A stretch of DNA of 64,000 bases, taken from positions 1 through 64,000 of the forward strand of contig CALUNG010000001.1 in the NCBI GenBank assembly GCA_944321955.1, given 5' to 3'. The stretch comes from an uncultured Alistipes sp. (lineage in GTDB: Bacteria > Bacteroidota > Bacteroidia > Bacteroidales > Rikenellaceae). Below, piece by piece: positions 33,932-41,570 of the stretch (positions are counted from its first letter, which is position 1; each line of letters starts with the position of its first letter). Under the pieces are notes generated by a model. That model was not told the origin of the DNA and made no database searches. It saw nothing but the letters and a program-made list of their open reading frames with translations. Made by a program: the position numbers and the translations under genes.

Positions 33932-35385
33932 TTTTTTCCGGTCATTCTGCGTACGACGTCGATGATCTCGCGTGCAGCCTCGAGCCTGAACGCGAGGGCG
34001 AGAACGATATACGTGATTACGCCCGTTGCGATCATGACCAGCAGGCGCAGCGCTTCGCCATATCCGGCAACGCTCCGTCCGATAAGTATGACCACGGCAT
34101 ACATTGCCGCCGTAACCATTATCGTCGGCAGCAGCGTGCGCACCATTCTCAGCAGCGACAGCGAAACGTAACGTTGGGATGCCGTGAAGTTTACGATCAG
34201 CTCGCAGAGCGACATTGCCGCCAGTCCCCACGCTACGGCCTTGACGCTTTGTGGTATGGTTATGACGAGAATGGCAGTCATGATGATCTTCTTTACGATC
34301 TCGAGCCGCAGGATGATCTGCCCGTCGCTGCGAACCTTCAGGATATTGTACGATATCATGGCCGGCGGATAGAAGAGGCCCGTGATGCACAGTATGCACA
34401 GATAGGGTACCGTGGGCATCCACTTTGCACCCAGCAGCAACATGAAAAGATCGTCGGCCACGGCCACTATTCCGGCCATCATCGGGAACATGACGAATGC
34501 CACGACCATCATCACCTGACGGTAGCTCTCGGCGAACTTGCGTTCGTCGCCGTCGATCTTCGATAGAGCGGGGTAGGTTACGCTCTGCACCGCCTGCATG
34601 GTCGACGTTACGGGCAGATCCTTGAGCTTCTGAGCCTGGTTGAAGTATCCGAGGGCGTCGGCCGAATAGATCTTTCCGATGAAGAGCGAGGCTACGTTGT
34701 TATATACGGACGATATGATGTCGGTGGACATCAGCCGCAATGAGAACGGCGCCATCTCTCTGACCGGAGCTGTGGAGAAACGCGATCCGGGCCTCCAGCT
34801 GCTGCAGAACCACAATATCGCCGCCTTCACCACCATCGACGTCAGTCGTTGTCCCACGAGGCTCCATACGCCGCATCCGGCAAGGGCCATGCCTATGGCG
34901 ACGATCCCGGCCGTGAGCGACGATGCGAATGTCGCCCGCGACAGCAGCCCGAAGCGGAACTGCCGGGTGAATATCGTGTTCTGGATTACGCACAGGGCAT
35001 TGACCGGCAGCAGCAGGAAGAGTACGGGGGCGATTTCGGTTATGACCGGCTGGTTGTAAAATGCCGCCACGAGCGGCGATACGGCTACCAGCACGACATA
35101 CAGCACCGCCGACATGGCGATGTTGAACATGAATACCGACATGTACTCCTCGTCGGTCGGATTGTCCTTGCGTCGTATGAGTGTCTGCGAGAAACCGCTG
35201 TCGACTACCACGAGCGCCACGGCGGTGAAGAACGTCAGGATGGCCATTACGCCGATGTCTTCGGGCATCAGCAGACGCGCCACAATGAGACTGACGGCCA
35301 TCTGCAGCAGCATCGAACCGACCTTCTCGGCTATGCTCCATGCGACGCCGGCGGCGACCTTCTCCTTCAGTTCTCCGTTCCCCAT
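33928..35385 (-). CDS. Wzx-like polysaccharide/oligosaccharide flippase
   Basis: 485-residue membrane protein of the MOP superfamily with about 14 helices. The N-terminal GVAWSIAEKVGSMLLQM and VARLLMPEDIGVMAI segments are typical of WzxC/lipopolysaccharide O-unit exporters. It moves lipid-linked sugar units across the inner membrane. No glycosyltransferase cluster is adjacent, so the cargo is unknown. It is the last gene of the leftward ackA-ptb-buk-aroQ-pyk run, 12 bases after pyk. Confidence 0.88.
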   Translation of the reverse strand: MGNGELKEKVAAGVAWSIAEKVGSMLLQMAVSLIVARLLMPEDIGVMAILTFFTAVALVVVDSGFSQTLIRRKDNPTDEEYMSVFMFNIAMSAVLYVVLVAVSPLVAAFYNQPVITEIAPVLFLLLPVNALCVIQNTIFTRQFRFGLLSRATFASSLTAGIVAIGMALAGCGVWSLVGQRLTSMVVKAAILWFCSSWRPGSRFSTAPVREMAPFSLRLMSTDIISSVYNNVASLFIGKIYSADALGYFNQAQKLKDLPVTSTMQAVQSVTYPALSKIDGDERKFAESYRQVMMVVAFVMFPMMAGIVAVADDLFMLLLGAKWMPTVPYLCILCITGLFYPPAMISYNILKVRSDGQIILRLEIVKKIIMTAILVITIPQSVKAVAWGLAAMSLCELIVNFTASQRYVSLSLLRMVRTLLPTIMVTAAMYAVVILIGRSVAGYGEALRLLVMIATGVITYIVLALAFRLEAAREIIDVVRRMTGKN

Positions 35386-35397
35386 GCAGTGTTGCGG

Positions 35398-36849
35398 TTA
35401 GTTTGCGTGGCTGTTGCGCTCGCGTATGTCGTCGACACGTGCGATCTCGACATACGAGGCGCCGCGTTCGGGCGAGAAACTGCCGCCGACGCTTACCAGC
35501 AGGTCGTCGTCACGCAGCTGTTCGGTCTCGTCGATCACCTCCATGGCATCGGCCAGGAAGTGGTAGCGGTTGTCGAGCGACTTGTCGCGCAGTATGGGCT
35601 TTATTCCGTATGAGAGTGCAAGTATGCGTTGCGCGTGCAGCGTGTAGCATACGGCTATGACGGTCTTGCGGCTGCGGAACGCTGCAAGGTATCGTCCCGT
35701 GCGTCCCGTAAGCGTATCGACGACAATATATCGTACCGGCAGGTTGGTCGAGGCCCTTACGGCCGAACGCGCCACCTGTGCCGTGATCTCGTGTGCCACG
35801 GATACCATGTTCATGTCGGTCATGGGTACGAAGTGACGTTCGTCCTCCTCGATGCGCTCCGCAATGCGGGCCATGGTTTCGACAGACTCGACGGGGTAGT
35901 CGCCCATGGCGGTCTCCTCGCTTAGCATGACGGCGTCGACACGCTCGTAGATGGCACTTGCAACGTCGCTTACCTCGGCGCGCGTGGGACGCGGGGCATG
36001 GATCATCGAGTAGAGCATCTGCGTGGCGATGATTACCGGACGCTTGGCCATGATGCAGCTCTCGACGATACGGCGCTGCGCCGTCGGGATGGCTTCGGCC
36101 GGAAGCTCCACGCCAAGGTCTCCGCGGGCAACCATTATGCCGTACGACGCTTCGATGATGTCGTCGAGGTTGTCCAGTCCTTCCTGGTTCTCGATCTTCG
36201 ATATGATCTTGATCTTGCTCGAACGGCTGTCGAGAATATCCTGTACCGCCTGAACGTCGTCGGCGCTGCGCACGAACGAGTGGGCTATGAAGTCGATGTC
36301 GTTCTCGGTGGCCCACTCTATGAAGGCGCGGTCGCGCTCCGTAACCGACGGCAGCGCTATCGATACGCCCGGAATGTTGACGCTCTTGCGCGGACGCAGG
36401 ACTGCATCGCCCGAAAACCGGCAAAGCAGTTCGTCGTCGCTCTTCCCGATAACGCGGAGTTCGACCTCGCCGTCCGAAATCAACAGCCTGTCGCCGACGC
36501 TGATGCACGGTATGGCAAGCGTCGTGTTGAGATATATGAGTTCGGCGGTCGACGGTTCGCCGTTGCCAGTACCGCGTACCCTTACGGTATCGCCCGCATG
36601 GAACTTGAGCATGTCCTCGTATCGCTCGTCGATGCCCGTTATTCGTATCTCGGGGCCCTTGGTGTCGAGCATGATGGGTATGGCGTTGTTGACGCCGTGG
36701 ACAATCTCGACTATGCGTGCGGCGCTCTCCATAGTGACGTGCGCCGTGTTGATGCGCACCACGTCCATGCCGGCGCGCATGAGTTTGGCTATCAGCTCCG
36801 GCGAGCAGTTGCGGTCGGAGATGGTAGCTATGATCTTGGTCTTTTTCAT
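35398..36849 (-). CDS. pyk: pyruvate kinase
   Basis: Transfers phosphate from phosphoenolpyruvate to ADP. 483 residues; motifs in order: TISDRNCSPELI, MLDTKGPEIR, ISKIENQEG, the active-site GIMVARGDLGVELP, ATQMLYSMI and LSEETAMGDYPVE. The C-terminal regulatory domain is present. The first residues read TISDRN instead of the usual TIGPAS, a mild departure. It lies between aroQ (31-base gap) and the flippase gene. Confidence 0.97.
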   Translation of the reverse strand: MKKTKIIATISDRNCSPELIAKLMRAGMDVVRINTAHVTMESAARIVEIVHGVNNAIPIMLDTKGPEIRITGIDERYEDMLKFHAGDTVRVRGTGNGEPSTAELIYLNTTLAIPCISVGDRLLISDGEVELRVIGKSDDELLCRFSGDAVLRPRKSVNIPGVSIALPSVTERDRAFIEWATENDIDFIAHSFVRSADDVQAVQDILDSRSSKIKIISKIENQEGLDNLDDIIEASYGIMVARGDLGVELPAEAIPTAQRRIVESCIMAKRPVIIATQMLYSMIHAPRPTRAEVSDVASAIYERVDAVMLSEETAMGDYPVESVETMARIAERIEEDERHFVPMTDMNMVSVAHEITAQVARSAVRASTNLPVRYIVVDTLTGRTGRYLAAFRSRKTVIAVCYTLHAQRILALSYGIKPILRDKSLDNRYHFLADAMEVIDETEQLRDDDLLVSVGGSFSPERGASYVEIARVDDIRERNSHAN

Positions 36850-36880
36850 GTTGTAACTTAACTAACCTTTGTTGTATTTT

Positions 36881-37300
36881 CTAACCTTTCAGTGCCTCGA
36901 TGCCCAGCCTGTACGAGTCGAGCCCGAAGCCCATGATCGACCCCTTGCACACGGGTGCAATGAGCGACGTGTGGCGGAACTCCTCACGGGAGAGGATCGA
37001 CGATATGTGAACCTCGACTACTGGTGTCGATACGGCCGCTATGGCGTCGCGTATTGCTACCGACGTGTGGGTGTAACCGCCGGCGTTGAGGACGACGCCG
37101 TCGTACAGGCCCTCGCTGCGGTGCAGTGCGTCGATAAGTTCACCTTCGATGTTCGACTGGAAAAGTTCCAGTTCGATGTCGGGATATCGGCGGCGCAGTT
37201 CGACGATGTACTCGTCGAACGTGCCCGTACCGTATATTTCCCTGTCGCGCCGTCCCTGCAGATTGAGGTTCGGCCCGTTCAGTATGAGTATCTTCTTCAT
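36881..37300 (-). CDS. aroQ: type II 3-dehydroquinate dehydratase
   Basis: Third step of the shikimate pathway: dehydration of 3-dehydroquinate. 139 residues from MKKIL (an upstream ATG at 37312 is possible). Motifs NGPNLNLQGRRDREIYG, QSNIEGELIDAL, NAGGYTHTSVAIRDA and EVHISSILSREEFRHTS contain the catalytic Tyr, Asn, His and Arg of the dodecameric type II fold. It starts 4 bases after the buk stop, so coupled translation is likely. Confidence 0.96.
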   Translation of the reverse strand: MKKILILNGPNLNLQGRRDREIYGTGTFDEYIVELRRRYPDIELELFQSNIEGELIDALHRSEGLYDGVVLNAGGYTHTSVAIRDAIAAVSTPVVEVHISSILSREEFRHTSLIAPVCKGSIMGFGLDSYRLGIEALKG

Positions 37301-37304
37301 GTTG

Positions 37305-38384
37305 CTATGCATATATCGTTCCGTAAGATTTGGCTTCGGCCTCGCCGCGCAGCAGCATCAGTCCGCTTTCGGCCAGCGCCTGCATCTCGTCCTCGCCGGG
37401 ATATACCGCTATCGGGGCCAGGAACGAACAGTGTTCCATGATGCGTTCGACGATGTCTTCGTTGTTGGCGAGCCCGCCCGTAAGTATGATCGCGTCGATG
37501 TCGCCGCACAGGACCGCAGCCATCGACCCTATGGTCTTCGATATGGTATAGCACATCGTTTCGAGCATGAGGCGTGCCTCCTCGTCGCCGGCCTTGGCGC
37601 GTTTCTCGACCTCGATGATCGAGTTGGTCCCGAGCCAGTCCATGATGCCTCCGCGTCCGCAGCACAGTTTCTTCAGTTCGGCCTGTGTGTAGCGTCCCGA
37701 AAAGCAGAGATCCACAAGTTGTCCGGCCGGAAGCGTGCCGGCACGTTCCGGAGCCAGCGGCCCTTCGCCGTTGAAAGCGTTGTTCACGTCGACGACGCGT
37801 CCCTTGCGGTGCGCTCCGACCGATATGCCGCCGCCCATGTGGACGACAATCAGATTGAGATCCTTGTAACGTCGTCCGTTGGTGTGTGCATATAGTCGCG
37901 CCACGGCCTTCTGGTTGAGCGCATGGAATATCGATATGCGCGGCAGCTCCTTGATGCCGCTGATGCGGGCCGTGAGCTGCAACTCGTCGATCGTCGGCGG
38001 ATCGGCTATGTAGGCCTTTATGCCGGCCTTCTCGGCTATGGCGAGCGCTATGGGCGCTCCGAGGTTCGAGGCATGCTGGTTGTGCGTCTCACGCAGATCG
38101 CGCAACATGGCATCGTCGATGTGGTATATGCCTCCTTCTATCGGTTTGACAAGACCGCCGCGGCCTATTACAACCGACAGCAGCCTGATATCCACTCCTT
38201 TCTCTTCGAGGGCTTCGAGCACCAGTCCCAACCTCCATTCGAATTGATCGGGAATGCTGTGAAATCTGCCTGTTTCGGCACTCGTGTGTCTAATGGTTAC
38301 GTTCCATATCAACTCTTCGTTGCGGAAGAGCGCAATCTTGGTCGAGGTCGAACCCGGATTTATGGTCAGAATTGTGTAGTCCAT
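37305..38384 (-). CDS. buk: butyrate kinase
   Basis: Converts butyryl-phosphate (or a branched-chain acyl phosphate) and ADP to the acid and ATP. 359 residues from MDYTILTINPGSTSTKIALF, the ASKHA N-terminal phosphate loop. Further signatures: VIGRGGLVKPIEGGIY, FHALNQKAVARLYA, VHMGGGISVGAH, VNNAFNGEGPLAPERAG and ILTGGLA. Downstream of ptb in the usual pairing. An in-frame ATG at 38435 is rejected because it adds a non-family extension. Confidence 0.95.
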   Translation of the reverse strand: MDYTILTINPGSTSTKIALFRNEELIWNVTIRHTSAETGRFHSIPDQFEWRLGLVLEALEEKGVDIRLLSVVIGRGGLVKPIEGGIYHIDDAMLRDLRETHNQHASNLGAPIALAIAEKAGIKAYIADPPTIDELQLTARISGIKELPRISIFHALNQKAVARLYAHTNGRRYKDLNLIVVHMGGGISVGAHRKGRVVDVNNAFNGEGPLAPERAGTLPAGQLVDLCFSGRYTQAELKKLCCGRGGIMDWLGTNSIIEVEKRAKAGDEEARLMLETMCYTISKTIGSMAAVLCGDIDAIILTGGLANNEDIVERIMEHCSFLAPIAVYPGEDEMQALAESGLMLLRGEAEAKSYGTIYA

Positions 38385-38484
38385 CGAGTTTTTGGGTTTG
38401 AAAATGTGGCAATATGAACTTGTCAGTCTCTCCAAACGGAAAGATTGATGGCAATTTTCAGGGGAGTGTTATCGGGGCAAACGC

Positions 38485-38510
38485 CCTGTCTTACCTTGCG
38501 GCAAGACAGG
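38485..38510 (-). other. intercistronic hairpin at the ptb 3' end
   Basis: CCTGTCTT (38485-38492) pairs with AAGACAGG (38503-38510), spanning the ptb stop codon. No T-run follows leftwards, so it is not a clear terminator; it may mark an mRNA processing or stability point in the 106-base ptb-buk gap. Confidence 0.4.
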
Positions 38511-39396
38511 CGAGTGCTATGGAGTACTTCTTCGTGAGGGTTGAGTCGCCGCGCGATGTCAGAACGCACGGTACCTTCGTACCCATTACCATGGCGGCAA
38601 GTTCGCCGTGTCCGAAGTGCGATACCGACTTGAAGAAGACGTTGGCCGATTCGATGTTCGGGAAGAGCAGGCAGTCGGGGTCTCCGGCTACGGATGATCC
38701 CTTAACCTTCTTCTGTTCGGCAGCCTCCTTGTAGAGCGATACGTCGAGCGACAGCGGTCCGTCGACCGTAACGTTGCCAAGCTGTCCGCGGTCGCCCATC
38801 TTTGCCAGAATGGCTGCCTCGGTCGACGACGGTACGCTCGGAAGCACCTGCTCGGACGGAGCTATGCATGCGATCTTCGGCTTTTCGATGCCCAGAAGAT
38901 TGGCCGTCTTGGTGAGGTATCCTATGAGTATGGTTTTCTGCTTGAAGTCAGGAAGCGGTATTACGGCTACGTCCGATACCAGCAGCAGTTTGTGGTATTC
39001 GGGCATCTCCATGATCGCCACATGGCTCAGAGTGCCCTTGGGCGGGAAGAGACCCGCATCCTTGTTGAGGATGCCGCGCATGTACTTGTCGGTCGATACC
39101 AGACCCTTCATCAGCACGTCGGCATCGCCCGATACGACGGCCGCAACGGCCATGGCAACGCACTTCACGTCGCTCTTTTCGTCGATGATGCGGAATACGT
39201 TTACGTCGATGCCCTCGTCGGCGCAAACCTTTTCGATGACCTTCTTGTCGCCGTAGAGCGTTGGCTCCACGAGACCCTCATTGTAGGCGTCATACACGGC
39301 CGAAATGGTGTGGGCGTCCTGTCCGTAAGCTACTGCGAGGCGTTTGCGGCCATTGCGGCGTGCAGCCTCGACGATCTCCGTAAGATGTTTTATCAT
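38491..39396 (-). CDS. ptb: phosphate butyryltransferase
   Basis: Exchanges CoA for phosphate on butyryl-CoA or related acyl-CoA. 301 residues with AVAYGQDAHT at the N-terminus, DVLMKGLVSTDKYMRGILNK, LSHVAIMEMP and the closing VPCVLTSRGDSTLTKKYSIA, all typical of the PTA_PTB family. Located between ackA and buk, giving an acyl-CoA to acid plus ATP module. Confidence 0.95.
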   Translation of the reverse strand: MIKHLTEIVEAARRNGRKRLAVAYGQDAHTISAVYDAYNEGLVEPTLYGDKKVIEKVCADEGIDVNVFRIIDEKSDVKCVAMAVAAVVSGDADVLMKGLVSTDKYMRGILNKDAGLFPPKGTLSHVAIMEMPEYHKLLLVSDVAVIPLPDFKQKTILIGYLTKTANLLGIEKPKIACIAPSEQVLPSVPSSTEAAILAKMGDRGQLGNVTVDGPLSLDVSLYKEAAEQKKVKGSSVAGDPDCLLFPNIESANVFFKSVSHFGHGELAAMVMGTKVPCVLTSRGDSTLTKKYSIALACLAAR

Positions 39397-39449
39397 TGCT
39401 GTATTGGTTAAATGATCTCCTTCTGAATGTTACTGTCTGTCGGCTCTTT

Positions 39450-40658
39450 TCATGCGTTCTTCACGAGATTGTACGTGTCGGTTGCGATGACGAGCTCCTC
39501 GTTGGTGGCTATGGTGGCTACCTTGACCTTCGAATCGGGCGTCGAAAGTATGGCGTCGACGCCTCGCGAACGACGGTTGACCTCGTCGTCGAACTTAAGT
39601 CCGAGGTACTCCATGTTCGAGCATACGCTGCGGCGCAGGTCGGCCGAGTTCTCGCCGACACCGCCCGTGAAGATGATGAGGTCGACGCCTCCCATCTCGG
39701 CCGCATACGCACCCACGAACTTCTTGACGCGCATGTAGTATGCGTCGCGTGCCAGTATGGCGCGTTCGTTGCCTTCGTCGTAGGCCTTGTCTATGTCGCG
39801 CATGTCGCTCGAGATGTCGGTCATGCCCTGCACGCCCGACTGCTTGTTCATCATCGTGTCGAGTTCGGCATAGGTCATGTGCTCCTTTTCGCCGATGAAG
39901 GTTATGGCGCTGGCGTCGACATTGCCGCAGCGTGTACCCATGATCAGACCGTCGAGAGGCGAAAAGCCCATTGACGTGTCGAACGACTTGCCGTTGAGCA
40001 CTGCCGTAACCGATCCGCCGTTGCCTATGTGGCAGGTGATTATCTTCGAGTTGTTGATGTCGAGACCCGCAAGCTCGGCACCTACGCGTGCCACGTACTT
40101 GTGGCTCGTGCCGTGGAATCCGTACTTGCGTACGCGGTATTTCTCGTAGTATTTGTGCGGCAGGGCGTACATGTAGTTCTCGGCCGGGATCGTCTGGTGG
40201 AACGAGGTGTCGAAGACCGTAACCTGAGGTACCGACGGCAGGACCTTCTCGATCGACAGCACGCCTTCGAGATTGGCCGGGTTGTGCAGCGGCGCGATCG
40301 CAAACAGCGAACGTATCTTCTCCTTAACGTCGTCGTCGACGATGCAGCTTGCGGGGAAGAACTCGCCGCCGTGTGCTACGCGGTGGCCTACGGCCTTGAC
40401 TTCGTCGAGCGACGATATGACGCCGTGCTCCTTGTCGGTCAGGGCATTGAGCACGAGTTTGATACCCGTTGTATGGTCGGGAATAGGCTGGCGCGTTTCA
40501 TACGGTGTTTTGCCTGTCGGCTTGTGGGTGAGGATGCCCTCGGGCAGTCCTATGCGCTCGACAAGCCCCTTGGCCAGAAGCGAAGAGTGCGTGTCGTCGA
40601 TGTCGATCACCTGATATTTGATCGACGAACTGCCGCAGTTAAGAACCAATATTACCAT
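39450..40658 (-). CDS. ackA: acetate kinase
   Basis: Makes ATP from acetyl-phosphate, or the reverse. 402 residues: LVLNCGSSSIKYQ at the start, HRVAHGGE, DTSFHQTIP, FHGTSHKYVA, HIGNGGS and FTGGVGENSA, all in the expected order. No pta is adjacent in the window; the neighbour is ptb instead. First gene of the leftward run, with a TATCTTTG element about 80 bases upstream. Confidence 0.97.
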   Translation of the reverse strand: MVILVLNCGSSSIKYQVIDIDDTHSSLLAKGLVERIGLPEGILTHKPTGKTPYETRQPIPDHTTGIKLVLNALTDKEHGVISSLDEVKAVGHRVAHGGEFFPASCIVDDDVKEKIRSLFAIAPLHNPANLEGVLSIEKVLPSVPQVTVFDTSFHQTIPAENYMYALPHKYYEKYRVRKYGFHGTSHKYVARVGAELAGLDINNSKIITCHIGNGGSVTAVLNGKSFDTSMGFSPLDGLIMGTRCGNVDASAITFIGEKEHMTYAELDTMMNKQSGVQGMTDISSDMRDIDKAYDEGNERAILARDAYYMRVKKFVGAYAAEMGGVDLIIFTGGVGENSADLRRSVCSNMEYLGLKFDDEVNRRSRGVDAILSTPDSKVKVATIATNEELVIATDTYNLVKNA

Positions 40659-40736
40659 AATTCGTGTTTTTATGTATTTCTATGACAATCAATATGTTGT
40701 AAAGTTGCGGCACAACGTGCGCCGTCAAATGCAGTA

Positions 40737-40744
40737 CAAAGATA
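40737..40744 (-). promoter_or_regulatory. -7 element of the ackA-ptb-buk run
   Basis: The minus strand reads TATCTTTG between the response regulator stop and ackA. No TTG at 19-20 bases is visible. Confidence 0.55.
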
Positions 40745-40777
40745 GCAATTTTTTTCAGATGCCTGCCGCCACGGTCG

Positions 40778-41443
40778 CTATTTTTGGAATTTGTATCCCA
40801 ACCCCTTGACCGTGACGATATGTTTGTCTCCGATCTTGCAGCGCAGGCGCCGGATGTGGACGTCGATCGTGCGGTCGCCGACCACAACGCTGTTGCCCCA
40901 TACCTTCGAGTAGATCTCCTCGCGGGTGAAGAGTTTGCCGGGTTGCGAGCAGAGCAGGTCGAAGAGCGCAAACTCCTTGCGCGGCAGTGTCAGCTCGCGG
41001 CCGTCGATTACGACCGTATGGTGTTCGCGGTTGATTTCGATGTCGCTGTGTCCCGGGTCGTCGGCGGACTCGCTCACGCGGCGCATCAGGGCGTTCACAC
41101 GGCTCTTCAGCAGGGTCATGCGTATGGGTTTGGAGATGTAGTCGTCGGCACCGGCCTCGAATCCCGCCAGTTGCGACTCGTCTTCTCCGAGCGCAGACAG
41201 AAATACGATGATGGTATCGGCTGTTTCGGGCATCTGCCTCAACGCCCTGCATGTCTGCACGCCATCCATCACGGGCATCATCATGTCCAGAAGAATAAGG
41301 TGGGGACGGCATTCGGCCGCCTTTTTCAGGGCCTCTTCGCCGTTTGTCGCCGTATATATTTCGTAGCCCTCCCTGGCGAGATTGTATCCGATGAATTCGA
41401 GTATGTCCGTTTCGTCGTCGACGAGCAGTATGCGGTAGGCCAT
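40778..41443 (-). CDS. OmpR/PhoB-type response regulator, no adjacent sensor kinase
   Basis: 221 residues. Receiver domain with DD at 9-10, phospho-acceptor Asp53 in LLDMMMPVMDG and Lys105 in ISKPIR; then a winged-helix DNA-binding domain (LPRKEFALFDLLCSQPGKLF, TIDVHIRRLRCKIG, TVKGLGYKFQ). It is close to PhoB/RprY types. No histidine kinase gene is next to it, so its partner lies elsewhere. It precedes the ackA run on the same strand with its own upstream region; its target genes are unknown. Confidence 0.93.
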   Translation of the reverse strand: MAYRILLVDDETDILEFIGYNLAREGYEIYTATNGEEALKKAAECRPHLILLDMMMPVMDGVQTCRALRQMPETADTIIVFLSALGEDESQLAGFEAGADDYISKPIRMTLLKSRVNALMRRVSESADDPGHSDIEINREHHTVVIDGRELTLPRKEFALFDLLCSQPGKLFTREEIYSKVWGNSVVVGDRTIDVHIRRLRCKIGDKHIVTVKGLGYKFQK

Positions 41444-41513
41444 GTCAGATGTCTCTTTTCTGCGAAGATAACAAAAATCCCGAATAATATTATGCCCGAC
41501 CGATAAAAATCGC

Positions 41514-41521
41514 TATCTTTG
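41514..41521 (+). promoter_or_regulatory. -7 element of the DUF349 gene
   Basis: TATCTTTG, 49 bases before ATG 41571. Confidence 0.6.
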
Positions 41522-41570
41522 CACTGAACTATGCTTTATGGCGTGGTGAAACTTAAAAAGGATTTTAGCG

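Noticed and set aside
38485-38510. Terminator between ptb and buk
   Set aside because: An 8-bp hairpin exists, but no T-run follows on the minus strand and buk continues the usual pair, so it is listed as a hairpin only.
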